The notes below the pieces were generated by a model, which saw only the letters and a list, made by a program, of their open reading frames with translations, searched no databases and was not told where the DNA came from. A stretch of DNA of 64,000 nucleotides, taken from positions 568,176 to 632,175 of the forward strand of contig OZ037914.1 of NCBI GenBank assembly GCA_964035575.1. The letters are read 5' to 3'. How positions within the stretch are numbered: position 1 is the first letter of the stretch; every line of letters begins with the position of its first letter. A program made the translations under genes and the position numbers. This DNA is from Rhynchopus sp. YZ270_cl-10. Taxonomy: Eukaryota > Euglenozoa > Diplonemea > Diplonemida > Diplonemidae. Shown here piece by piece: positions 45,023 to 54,280 of this stretch.

Positions 45023-45930
45023 GTGACTATTATTGAACGGTATCAAAGGTTATCAACTACGTTTGTTAAAGCTTGATAATTTTTTGATAAAACAACTTGT
45101 TGTCAATTCTAAAAAGATTGGAGGCAGCGCTGCAGGGCAAACAAAACGGATCGAAAAAAACAGAAGCTTGCTTGTTTTCTTTGAGTACTCAATTAACCAC
45201 AACAACCGTACTTCAGTTTAACACATTTTTTCACCTTTTTGTTTTCCCGGCTTTGAGCGCACAAACAAAAGACCCGATCTTTTTTTTTTTTTAAATTCCA
45301 GGCAGGGCTCTCGGAGATCACCCCCAAAACCCAAAAAGGGGGGTGATTTGGGGTCAAAAAAATTTCCCCACACTATGTGCAAAGGGTGGGACGTGGGAAA
45401 GAAACTGCGGTCATGGCACCCGAAAGGTTCCGGGCGAAGCCACGGTACGCAACATAAAATGTTGACATAAAATGGCACTGTCGTTGGTAATTATCGTCAG
45501 TTTGCATGAATTTTACTTCCATATTTTGCTAAACGAAAGTTTCTGGCGAAGCCACGGTACGCAACATTGCAAAAAAATGCGCTTAAAATTGCACATTATT
45601 ACAGCCAAACTATGTCAAAGGGAAGGATGGTTGTAAGCTTGCGCCGCAGGCGCACGGTACGCTACTTTTTTCTTTCGCCATGCTGCATGCTTCCTTTTTC
45701 CTTCGGCGTTTGACCAATTGAGTCGCGTTCTGGCTGTGACGGGTCACTTTGTTCACTGCTGTGTGAACAACGGAGCTCTAGTAGAAAGACCCCCCCAAAA
45801 AAAATCCGGATTTCCCAACTTTTTTTTTTTTTTTGGGGGGGGTGATTTTCCTAAAAAATCACCCCCCCCAAAATCCGTTTTTTTTTTTTTTGGGGATTTT
45901 TGGGCAAAATCACCCCCCCCCCCCCCCCCC
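45023..45930. repeat. Spacer with CACGGTACGC motifs and GGGGTGAT hairpins
   Basis: No gene. Three more members of the GCACGGTACGCAAC family lie at 45432-45454, 45545-45565 and 45637-45665; the last, like 44472-44500, carries a GCGCC-GCA-GGCGC hairpin just before the motif. Inverted repeats of ATCACCCCC and GGGGGTGAT lie at 45317-45347 and 45835-45869. A 19-base C run (45912-45930) abuts the foldback element. Confidence 0.6.
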
Positions 45931-47354
45931 GTAGGGGATACGACTCCACACGACGGTGAAGTATAGTACATTACAAGTGAAGTTACATGTAACGTTACAA
46001 GTGAAAAACCGTTACAAGTGAGTTACAAGTGAGTTACAAGTGGGATACATGAATTACAGGCAAAATCAGGTTGTAACTGGTGGGTTACAAGTGAGTTACA
46101 AGTGAGTTACATGTAACAAAAGTTACATGTAACTCACTTGTAACTCCACTTGTAACACCCGTTACTTCACCGTCGTGCAGCCATTTTGGCTGGGACCAAA
46201 CGCACGGAAAATTCATTTGGCATTATCTGGCCATCTCCAAGGCAACTGCGGGTGAAAAACACCCTCAGAGTGGGTCACAGGGGGCCTGTGGGTCGAAAAA
46301 CGACCCAGAAGCCACCCCAGAATACAAAAAAATGGAAAAAAATAGTGAAAAAACGGCTTTTTTCACGTTTTGGCCACTTTGGGCAAAATAGCGATTTTTC
46401 GAGAAAAAAATCAAAAACCGGGATATTTTTTGACATCACAAAGCCTCCTTTGGCACAAATATACCCCAAAAGTGGCCTGTGAGTCCATTCCAACCTGTTT
46501 TGGACATATTTGACACTTTTGGAAGTGTTTTTTTGGTGTTTTTAGGTCAAAAAAATGCCCAAGACGTCCCCAAGACATCCCCAAGACACTTTGCACACCC
46601 CCTGTTACGGTCATATTTTTTTCGTTTTTTTGCCTGAAACCCCCAAAATACCCCTCCCGGACCCCACATAGTCCCGAATATCCATCACACACCCACTCAG
46701 AGTGAGTAGAAGCACCCCAAAAAAAATATTTTTTAAAGCCCTAAAATTGTGCTTCAGTTTCGGCAGCATCCATGTTGAAGTTGAAGGGCTTTAAAAAACA
46801 TTTTTTTTGGGGTGCTTCTACTCACTCTGAGTGGGTGTGTGATGGATATTCGGGACTATGTGGGGTCCGGGAGGGGTATTTTGGGGGTTTCAGGCAAAAA
46901 AACGAAAAAAATATGACCGTAACAGGGGGTGTGCAAAGTGTCTTGGGGATGTCTTGGGGACGTCTTGGGCATTTTTTTGACCTAAAAACACCAAAAAAAC
47001 ACTTCCAAAAGTGTCAAATATGTCCAAAACAGGTTGGAATGGACTCACAGGCCACTTTTGGGGTATATTTGTGCCAAAGGAGGCTTTGTGATGTCAAAAA
47101 ATATCCCGGTTTTTGATTTTTTTCTCGAAAAATCGCTATTTTGCCCAAAGTGGCCAAACGTGAAAAAAGCCGTTTTTTCACTATTTTTTTCCATTTTTTT
47201 GTATTCTGGGGTGGCTTCTGGGTCGTTTTTCGACCCACAGGCCCCCTGTGACCCACTCTGAGGGTGTTTTTCACCCGCAGTTGCCTTGGAGATGACCAGA
47301 TAATGCCAAATGAATTTTCCGTGCGCAAAAAATGGCTGGAGTCGTACCCCCTAC
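45931..47354. mobile_element. 1.4-kb foldback (long inverted repeat) element
   Basis: The termini are GTAGGGGATACGACTCCA (45931-45948) and its near-exact inverse (47337-47354). Apart from the nested insertion in the left arm, the two arms are near-perfect inverse copies of about 570 bp, meeting at a 42-base loop (46743-46784). C runs on both outer sides suggest insertion into a C tract. No transposase is encoded; open frames in the arms simply mirror each other. Class: foldback or non-autonomous DNA element. Confidence 0.85.
45949..46177. mobile_element. 229-bp MITE-like element nested in the left arm of the foldback
   Basis: The ends are CACGACGGTGAAGTA and its exact inverse TACTTCACCGTCGTG. 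The interior is made of repeated GTTACAAGTGA and GTTACATGTAAC units in both directions. The empty site is preserved in the other arm as CTCCAGCC, while here it reads CTCCA, element, CAGCC. This gives a CA target duplication and shows the insertion came after the foldback formed. Confidence 0.8.
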
Positions 47355-48142
47355 CCCCCCCCCCCGAGAGCCTTGATTCCAGGTATTCTGGGTCACGCGG
47401 TTAAGGTATTATTTTATAGTGTATTTTTTGAACCCCCCTTTTTCATTATTTCGTTACTTCTAAATATTTGTGTATGTTTGGTTATCTTATTTGTTCTGTA
47501 TTTTTTTCTTCTCCCCCTTCTATCCGTATACTATCAATTTATTGATTGCATAATATTATAATTAAAATACCCTTCAATTATTCGACGATACTACGCTATG
47601 CTCATTGTTATGATAGTACCTAAATTGGTATGGCTGAATGAGGGGGCGCAAAAAAGCGCAAAAACAAAAAAAAAAAAAAGGGTGCGCAAGAAGTGCGAAT
47701 CACCCCCCTCTTCAGCCACACCACAAAAAAAAAAAAAAAAAAATACGCTTTCATTATTATATGAAGTGACGTAGGTGAATTTACCTAGACCTTCCCCACC
47801 ACCCCACCAAATCACTTCGGGTCTCCCACCCAACTGACTGCCTGTTTCCCCCCCCCCCCCCCCCCCTCCTCGTTTTTTTTCGTGACTCTGAATATAACCC
47901 CGTTTTCCCGGGTTTTTTTTTTTTTTTTTATATTTTTTATTTTTATTTGGTTTTTTTCCCTCTCTTTTTAGTCCTCATTTTTCTCTTATTTCCCTCAAAT
48001 AAGGGAAAAGAAAATAGTGTTTTAAAAGACTGTCGAAATGTCAGCTAAAAACACAACAACAGATCTAAAAAAGAGAGATGGTGAAGACTGTCTGGATGGC
48101 GGTTACACTAAAATGAGATTAGCAAATATATATAAAAAGCGC
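47355..48142. other. Gene-free low-complexity spacer
   Basis: No gene seen. It contains C runs (47355-47365, 47850-47866), A and T runs, and an AT-rich stretch around 47410-47580. Confidence 0.6.
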
Positions 48143-48202
48143 ATGTAGTGGAGCACACTCTAGGGTGGCTACACTGATACAACCACGTTTTCAAAAAACG
48201 CA
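48143..48202. repeat. Hairpin repeat family H, copy 5
   Basis: TAGTGGAGC (48146-48154) faces GCTACACTG (48168-48176). The loop contains CTCTAGGGTG, as in copy 2. The tail is ATACAACCACGTTTTCAAAA. It lies about 4.4 kb from copy 2, so the family is dispersed and not tandem. Confidence 0.7.
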
Positions 48203-48523
48203 AATAACACAAAATGCGCTATCATTTTTTTATAAAAAAAAATTGTAGTGCAAGCTGTTATGTGCCTCTTAGGGGTTTTTTCATTACAAAACATTCCTTT
48301 TTTATAAAGGTGTAGTCAACACAATGGGCGCGGTTCATCTTCAAAGCTTTTCTCCCCCCCTTTTTTCAGAAAAAAAAAAACAAAAAAAGAACAGAACCCT
48401 ACAACGCCCTATGCACAAACAATACGAGGCACTACCCACCGCAACCTCCTCCCCCTTTCAACAAGAAAGAGTCATGATATTGGGGGTACTGAAAAACCAA
48501 AAAACGTCTTCCCTCTTCCATTA

Positions 48524-48579
<56 letters not shown>

Positions 48580-48595
48580 ACACGCTGAAACACGC
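48203..48595. repeat. Spacer ending in a (CT)n microsatellite
   Basis: No gene. The CT dinucleotide repeat covers about 48530-48576, followed by two copies of GAAACACGCT immediately before the retroelement. Confidence 0.65.
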
Positions 48596-48843
48596 TTTAG
48601 CGGAGCAGCTTCGCTGCGTGTTGGGAGATCTTTGATAGAGACTACCGTCCTTTTGATTTGACATGGCACGCACACTGCTATTTGGCAGAATATTTATTTG
48701 ATTTTCCTCAGGCTTTGTCCTGGTTGGCCGGGGTCCGTTTATGTTTCAGTCTCTACCCTCACCAAATCACCACACCATCTTCATCAGATTTTTTGTTGGA
48801 ATTTGTTTTGGGTTGTTTCGGCTTCCACATTCGCCCCCCTCAT
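48596..48843 (+). repeat. Split direct repeat A1 of retroelement 1
   Basis: 248 bp, repeated as A2 at 53523-53770 and as the left end of retroelement 2 from 53883. It begins at TTTAGCGG, includes a GCAGC-TTC-GCTGC hairpin, and ends in GCCCCCCTCAT. Confidence 0.85.
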
Positions 48844-48993
48844 CTTTTTGTTCCCCCACACACGATTCTTCGCTTCGCATCCATCTTCTCGTCCCCTTCC
48901 AAGCCACCTAGACGCCTCGGTAGTGTGCAGCCTGCTGGGACATATACACCACCTTCGACTCCGCCTTCTCCACCCAGTGCACCCCTCGACGCT

Positions 48994-50247
48994 ATGGCCA
49001 CAGCACACATCACCGATTGTGCTACGCTGTTGGCGGCGTTCGAGGCGCAGACGACGAGCCAGCACGACTGGTCGCCTCCGGATGCGGCCCTGCGTGCGCT
49101 GGGCGTGGAAGAGGGCTCCCCTGCGCTGGTGGGACGCAAGATCCAGTTCGCGGATCTGGCGCGGACGATGCGGGCCCTGGATAAGGAAGTCGCCCGCCAC
49201 ACCGGCGTCCAGGGGCCAGGGCAGGTGACGCGGTTGGCGATTGTGTCCGCCATCCTCGTCCTCCTCAAGGCGGAGGTGACGGAGGCGAACAGCGCGATGT
49301 TCTCAGAGGGCCAGCGCATGTCCCTCACGCGCCTGGTCGGCACCCTCACGGTGCTGTCCACGGTGCTGGGGGACCCCGAGACCCGGTCCCGCCTCAGCGG
49401 ATCCCGCCCCCCCGCCACCACCGCCGAGACGCCGGTTTTGCCTCAACGTGAGGACAGCCCGGAGGCGTCCATCCCGCGCGAGCAGCAGCCGCAGCAGCCG
49501 CAGCAGACGCAGCCGGCGGCGGACAACGCGCGGATCGCGCAGCTGGAGGCTGCGATGATGGAGTTGGCGGCAGCGAAGCGGGAGGGGGACGCGCGGCACG
49601 AGCTCCTGTGCCAGCAGCTCAACGCGGTCAGGGACGGTGGTGCGCCTCCTCCGGCAGCTGCAGCATCGGACTTCCTGGCGCAGTTACGGGCGGCGATCGG
49701 CACCGGGGCAGCGGCGCCTATGCAGGTGGAACAGCCGGTTATGGGGACGGACGTGGACGTGGTGGCACGCAACCCGAGACACTGGGTGGATTTTTGCGCC
49801 GACGCCGACCACTGCGCCGACGCTCTGGTGCAGGCCCTGAAGAGGCGCCTGCCTACCGAGGCCGGCGACGCGCAGGACGGGGCCCGCTTCGCCGTTGATG
49901 TGGTGGGTCTGTTGCTGCAGCAAGCTCCCTTGGAGGCGGTGCTGAGAAAGCTCGATGACAGTATCTCCTTCTGGCAGTTGAGGGCGAGTTGTGGGAGGTC
50001 GGGTGCGGTCGCCTTCCGCGACAAGGTCTGGACGGCGGATGTCGTGCCGAAGGACCGGCAGGCGGCGGTGGCGGCGGCGCACGCAGCAGGGCGTGGTGCG
50101 AAGTCCGGGCACGGGGGTGGCCGGGCCGGGCAGGCGTACGGGGGTGGCAACGGGGGAGGCCAGGCCGCGCAGCCGTACGCGCCGGGAAACGGTGGTGGCA
50201 GAGGCCGAGGCGGGGGAGGGCATTGGCGCGGTGGTCAACGCAAGTGA
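48994..50247 (+). CDS. Gag-like protein of retroelement 1
   Basis: 417 aa from the first ATG in the internal region. The frame is also open upstream to an ATG at 48658, but that part lies in the terminal repeat. It has a helical, Ala-rich N-terminal half, a Gln/Pro-rich stretch, a predicted coiled-coil-like segment and a Gly/Arg-rich tail (GGRGRGGGGHWRGG) that may bind RNA. No CCHC knuckle is seen. Assignment rests on position and tail, not on a recognised gag domain. Confidence 0.6.
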   Translation: MATAHITDCATLLAAFEAQTTSQHDWSPPDAALRALGVEEGSPALVGRKIQFADLARTMRALDKEVARHTGVQGPGQVTRLAIVSAILVLLKAEVTEANSAMFSEGQRMSLTRLVGTLTVLSTVLGDPETRSRLSGSRPPATTAETPVLPQREDSPEASIPREQQPQQPQQTQPAADNARIAQLEAAMMELAAAKREGDARHELLCQQLNAVRDGGAPPPAAAASDFLAQLRAAIGTGAAAPMQVEQPVMGTDVDVVARNPRHWVDFCADADHCADALVQALKRRLPTEAGDAQDGARFAVDVVGLLLQQAPLEAVLRKLDDSISFWQLRASCGRSGAVAFRDKVWTADVVPKDRQAAVAAAHAAGRGAKSGHGGGRAGQAYGGGNGGGQAAQPYAPGNGGGRGRGGGGHWRGGQRK

Positions 50248-53084
50248 CGAGAGCAGGCGGTAGCGCGCGTTACGCTCTCCCTCCCACCACCCTCCCCCCC
50301 CTCTCCCCCCCCTCTTGTTTTTTCTTCCCCCCCCCCACGGCCCTCCCCGCCAAAACACACATCCGCCGAGTTTTCTTCCGAAATGCTGCTTCAGGCTTTG
50401 CGCAAGCCGAAGAAGGGTCTCGGGGTGGCGAGGAGGAAGGAGGTGGACGACTGCGTGTTCCGCCTCCGCGACGGCAAGCAGGCCGCGCGCGCTTTGGCCC
50501 ATCTTGTCCCGTGGGACCAAGCGCACACTTTCGACGTGGGGCCCCGAGCAGCAGGCACCCGCGACTGGCTGCTCCGAGCGTTCCGGCAGTTCGCCGAAGG
50601 GGAGACCGAGACCACGCCTCCCGACCAGACGTTGATTCGGTTCGTCTGGGGTCGCCTGCGCGGAGCGTCGTCCCTCTCCGTGGCCGACTACTGCGGGCGG
50701 CTGCTGAAGGCACTGGCGGCCGAGGGGGAGACGGGATACCGCACGCGCCGGGTGCTGGCGGTGAAGCGCGCGCTGACGCGTTTCGGGACGTTGCTGAGGC
50801 CGAGTCAGGCGCCGCCGGTAGACGTGGACGCGGTGATGGACGTGGTCGAGGCTTTCGGTCGCGAGGGGGCCGAGCGCGAACGGGCGTTTGTGGCCTTGGT
50901 GTGGATGGCACGGGCGCGTATGGCGGACGCACGATACCTGCTGGTGCGCGACCTGGTGGAGGTGACAGACGAGGGCGCGACGGGGCTGGAAGTCGCCCTG
51001 AAGGAGAAGCAGCAGAAGAGCTGGACACCCGTGGTGTATTTGCCACCCGGGACGCTTACCCAATACGTGGTGGAATGGGCACGCGCGCGTCGCTTGGCGG
51101 AAGGACAGGACGCGCCGTTGTTTGCAGCGACCGAGACGCAGTACCAGCGCCTCATGCGTCGGGTGGTGGGGGCTCTGCCGGCAGGGTCCTGGGCGCACTC
51201 GCTTCGCAGGGGGTCAGCGCAGGCCCTGCAATCCTGGGGGATGAGCGTGGACGGACTGAGGGACGCGCTGCGCCACGCGTCATCCAGAACGACGGTGCGT
51301 TACCTCATGCGTACGGCGCCCGAGGCTCGCAGGAAGGCACGCTCGACGCTGGACGTCCTGCAGGAGCGGCCGCTGTAGGTTGGTTGTTCCGGGGGTTGGA
51401 CGGGTACCCGTTGGGGGAGTATGTGCGTGACGAGGGGGATGACGTGGTGGAGGCGGATGTTGAGACGTCTGCGGCGCCTCCGCATGTGCTCTTGGATGAT
51501 GTCGCTGGGGTCTGGGGTGGCCCATCTGGGGTGAAGCGGCAGGTGCTTGACTCATTCCCGGCGGGTCTGATTGATTTGGGGGCGCTCCGCCGACTGGTAC
51601 CGGCGAAGGCCAGGTTGTTCGCAATGCTTGACGACATTGCGACTTTCCGTGCGCAGCTGACGGGGTCTGGGGTGTCGATGCCGGGCCCGCCCTCCAAGCT
51701 CCAGGACGGCATGTTGGCGGCGTGCGTGGGTAGTGGGGTTTTGCGCACGGAGAAGCGAGCTTTCCCGTCGGTGTGTGGGCTGTCTGTGTTTCCGCTGGCG
51801 AAGACGAACGGCAAGATGCGTCTCATCGTTGACGCACGGCCGTTGAACACGGCGATGCACTCCCCGCCAAAGTTCAGCCTCCCTACACCATACGAGCTGT
51901 CGGAACTCATCCTACGCGGGGGCGCTACGCATGCAGTCGTGGCGGATTTTAAAGGGTTTTTCTGGCAATTCCCTTTATCCGCGGAGGTGGGGCAGTTTTT
52001 TGGTGTGCGGCAGGGTGCGCGTCGCATGCAGCTTACCCGCATGGCGATGGGGTGGTCGTGGGCGGCGGTGATTGCGCAGGAGACGTCGCTGGGGCTTCTC
52101 GGGGATATGGCGGGTGTGTGTGCTGCTGCGTGGATAGACGACAACCTCATTTTGGGGAAGTCGGCGGGTGAGGCGTCTGCGCGGCTTCGGGGGTTCCTGC
52201 GCAGAGCGGACGAAGTTGGCGCTGAGGTGAACCGCGAGAAGTCGACGCTCACTCCGGTACAGGTGTGTACCTACGCAGGGATTGAGTGGGATTTGCGGGG
52301 GCGCAGAATGCGGCTGCCGGGGGAGTGGCGTCGGAAGGCCCGTGTCGTGATGGACGTATTGCTGTCGGCGTCGGGTCCCTCGCTGCGCGAAGTGTGGAAA
52401 GGTATCGGGGCCGTCATCTGGGCGACGTATGCGATGGGGGACCGGTTCTGCGGGGTGCCGGACATGTTGGCGTGGATTCGTGCGCGGGGCGCCGAGGTGT
52501 CTGCGGGCGCGATTGACTGGGACGACCAGGTGCAGATCTCTGCGGGCATGCGGACGGACTTGCGTGTGTTTGTGGAGCGGCGATTGGTGCCGGATGTGTG
52601 GCGCGTCCCCAGGTGGAAGCTGTCGCCGGAGGAGGGGTGTGACACGGTGGTGTGGTCGGACGCGTGCCCCGAGGGGTGGGGGTTTATTGTGCGGACGCTT
52701 GCTGGCGGGCGCGCTTTCAGGAAGTGGGGCACGTGGTCCACGGTCGAGGATATTTTCATTTTGGAGTTGCGGGCGATGGCCTGGGGCGTGCTGCATGCTG
52801 TACGTGGTGGCGCCCGCAGGATTTTGGTGGTGGGGGACAACGCCGCGGTGGTTGCTGTGCTGGAGAAGGGCCACTGTGCAGTCAGGTTAGGGAACACGGT
52901 CTTGGAGCGCCTGTTTCGGGTCACTGACGGGGCGGGTGCGGGCATGTTGTCGCGCTGGATCGCGACGGACCGTATGCCGGCGGACGAGCTGTCGCGCTGG
53001 GGTACCGCTGGGCAGGACTGGGCCGACCCCCCGTCGGACGGCGTGGTGGTCGACGGTGGCGGTTTTATGTGGTCGGACGAGTGA
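49989..53084 (+). CDS. Reverse transcriptase-RNase H frame of retroelement 1
   Basis: 1031-codon open frame; only about the last 480 codons look like enzyme. The reverse transcriptase has KMRLIVDARPLN, VVADFKGFFWQFPL and the polymerase box WIDDNL (about 715-720). RNase H follows with VVWSDACPEGWGF, LELRAMAW, VVGDNAAV and ADELSR. The earlier part overlaps the gag and recombinase frames and has the Arg/Gly bias of a shadow frame, so the true protein probably begins near 51.4-51.6 kb, reached by overlap or read-through as is usual in this family. Confidence 0.75.
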   Translation: MWEVGCGRLPRQGLDGGCRAEGPAGGGGGGARSRAWCEVRARGWPGRAGVRGWQRGRPGRAAVRAGKRWWQRPRRGRALARWSTQVTRAGGSARYALPPTTLPPLSPPSCFFFPPPTALPAKTHIRRVFFRNAASGFAQAEEGSRGGEEEGGGRLRVPPPRRQAGRARFGPSCPVGPSAHFRRGAPSSRHPRLAAPSVPAVRRRGDRDHASRPDVDSVRLGSPARSVVPLRGRLLRAAAEGTGGRGGDGIPHAPGAGGEARADAFRDVAEAESGAAGRRGRGDGRGRGFRSRGGRARTGVCGLGVDGTGAYGGRTIPAGARPGGGDRRGRDGAGSRPEGEAAEELDTRGVFATRDAYPIRGGMGTRASLGGRTGRAVVCSDRDAVPAPHASGGGGSAGRVLGALASQGVSAGPAILGDERGRTEGRAAPRVIQNDGALPHAYGARGSQEGTLDAGRPAGAAAVGWLFRGLDGYPLGEYVRDEGDDVVEADVETSAAPPHVLLDDVAGVWGGPSGVKRQVLDSFPAGLIDLGALRRLVPAKARLFAMLDDIATFRAQLTGSGVSMPGPPSKLQDGMLAACVGSGVLRTEKRAFPSVCGLSVFPLAKTNGKMRLIVDARPLNTAMHSPPKFSLPTPYELSELILRGGATHAVVADFKGFFWQFPLSAEVGQFFGVRQGARRMQLTRMAMGWSWAAVIAQETSLGLLGDMAGVCAAAWIDDNLILGKSAGEASARLRGFLRRADEVGAEVNREKSTLTPVQVCTYAGIEWDLRGRRMRLPGEWRRKARVVMDVLLSASGPSLREVWKGIGAVIWATYAMGDRFCGVPDMLAWIRARGAEVSAGAIDWDDQVQISAGMRTDLRVFVERRLVPDVWRVPRWKLSPEEGCDTVVWSDACPEGWGFIVRTLAGGRAFRKWGTWSTVEDIFILELRAMAWGVLHAVRGGARRILVVGDNAAVVAVLEKGHCAVRLGNTVLERLFRVTDGAGAGMLSRWIATDRMPADELSRWGTAGQDWADPPSDGVVVDGGGFMWSDE
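50383..51378 (+). CDS. Tyrosine recombinase of retroelement 1
   Basis: 331 aa. The C-terminal half carries the family signature in order: the first Arg region (ARMADARYLLVRDL), a Lys-rich beta-turn segment, HSLRRG (HxxR), RHAS, and the nucleophile Tyr in VRYLM. It would join a circular DNA intermediate into the genome, the job done by DDE integrase in LTR elements. It overlaps the reverse transcriptase frame. Confidence 0.85.
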   Translation: MLLQALRKPKKGLGVARRKEVDDCVFRLRDGKQAARALAHLVPWDQAHTFDVGPRAAGTRDWLLRAFRQFAEGETETTPPDQTLIRFVWGRLRGASSLSVADYCGRLLKALAAEGETGYRTRRVLAVKRALTRFGTLLRPSQAPPVDVDAVMDVVEAFGREGAERERAFVALVWMARARMADARYLLVRDLVEVTDEGATGLEVALKEKQQKSWTPVVYLPPGTLTQYVVEWARARRLAEGQDAPLFAATETQYQRLMRRVVGALPAGSWAHSLRRGSAQALQSWGMSVDGLRDALRHASSRTTVRYLMRTAPEARRKARSTLDVLQERPL

Positions 53085-53882
53085 TGTCCTTAGATTATTC
53101 TTATTTTAGATTGCCTTCTGTCTTTTCTTCCAGCTTTTCATTAAAGCTGTTTCCCTGCCCTGTTTTTTGTCCGCTGTTTTTTTTTTGCAGTGGCTTTTGG
53201 TTTTATTTCTGGATGCCTGCGCCCGCTGAGGCTTGGTGTCGTATCATTGGTTTTTTGTTCACTCCGCCTTTTTTCTGGGCCCTCGGGGGTCCTGTGTTTT
53301 TGTTTGTAGTTGGGATGGATGCTCTCGTGGCCTACGGGTTTAAATATTCTACGTGACGGTGTCAGGAGGTTGTTTCGGCTTCCACATTCGCCCCCCTCAT
53401 CGTAGCGCCTATTTCGAGATAAAAGTATCCCCCTTCCCTCCTCTCCGTTTTCATCATTGCTGTTCGCCCTTCGCGGGTCTTTTAGGTACTCTCTATCTAT
53501 CTCAGATCTCCCTGAAACACGCTTTAGCGGAGCAGCTTCGCTGCGTGTTGGGAGATCTTTGATAGAGACTACCGTCCTTTTGATTTGACATGGCACGCAC
53601 ACTGCTATTTGGCAGAATATTTATTTGATTTTCCTCAGGCTTTGTCCTGGTTGGCCGGGGTCCGTTTATGTTTCAGTCTCTACCCTCACCAAATCACCAC
53701 ACCATCTTCATCAGATTTTTTGTTGGAATTTGTTTTGGGTTGTTTCGGCTTCCACATTCGCCCCCCTCATCGTAGCGCCTATTTCGAGATAAAAGTATCC
53801 CCCTTCCCTCCTCTCCGTTTTCATCATTGCTGTTCGCCCTTCGCGGGTCTTTTAGGTACTCTCTATCTATCTCAGATCTCCC
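53085..53882 (+). repeat. 3' non-coding part of retroelement 1, with B1-A2-B2 split repeats
   Basis: After the RNase H stop comes about 280 bp of T-rich DNA. A 33-bp segment shared with the end of A (53368-53400) and B1 (53401-53512) follow, then a 10-bp spacer, A2 (53523-53770) and B2 (53771-53882). The B copies end at CAGATCTCCC, the point where retroelement 2 starts. Confidence 0.82.
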
Positions 53883-54280
53883 TTTAGCGGAGCAGCTTCG
53901 CTGCGTGTTGGGAGATCTTTGATAGAGACTACCGTCCTTTTGATTTGACATGGCACGCACACTGCTATTTGGCAGAATATTTATTTGATTTTCCTCAGGC
54001 TTTGTCCTGGTTGGCCGGGGTCCGTTTATGTTTCAGTCTCTACCCTCACCAAATCACCACACCATCTTCATCAGATTTTTTGTTGGAATTTGTTTTGGGT
54101 TGTTTCGGCTTCCACATTCGCCCCCCTCATCTTTTTGTTCCCCCACACACGATTCTTCGCTTCGCATCCATCTTCTCGTCCCCTTCCAAGCCACCTAGAC
54201 GCCTCGGTAGTGTGCAGCCTGCTGGGACATATACACCACCTTCGACTCCGCCTTCTCCACCCAGTGCACCCCTCGACGCT

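Larger units (their letters stand above)
48596..53882 (+). mobile_element. Tyrosine-recombinase retroelement 1 (DIRS/VIPER-like)
   Basis: 5287 bp, looks whole, with three open frames. Order: gag-like, tyrosine recombinase, then reverse transcriptase-RNase H. The ends are split direct repeats: A1 (48596-48843), then after the coding part B1 (53401-53512), A2 (53523-53770) and B2 (53771-53882). This A1...B1-A2-B2 design is known in YR retroelements and is unlike LTRs. I see no methyltransferase domain and no target duplication. The GC-rich coding part contrasts with the A/T-rich surroundings. Near identity to the adjacent copy implies a recent origin. Confidence 0.88.

Noticed and set aside
42497-45294. 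Numerous 60-140-codon frames rich in Lys, Phe or Ser
   Set aside because: They arise from A/T homopolymers and lack any start context, conservation or domain.
45964-46162. CRISPR-like array of GTTACAAGTGA units
   Set aside because: The units are adjacent or in both orientations without regular spacers, inside a TIR element of a eukaryote.
46186-47328. Short open frames in the foldback arms (93-114 codons)
   Set aside because: The same frames appear in mirror image in both arms and have no protein-like composition.
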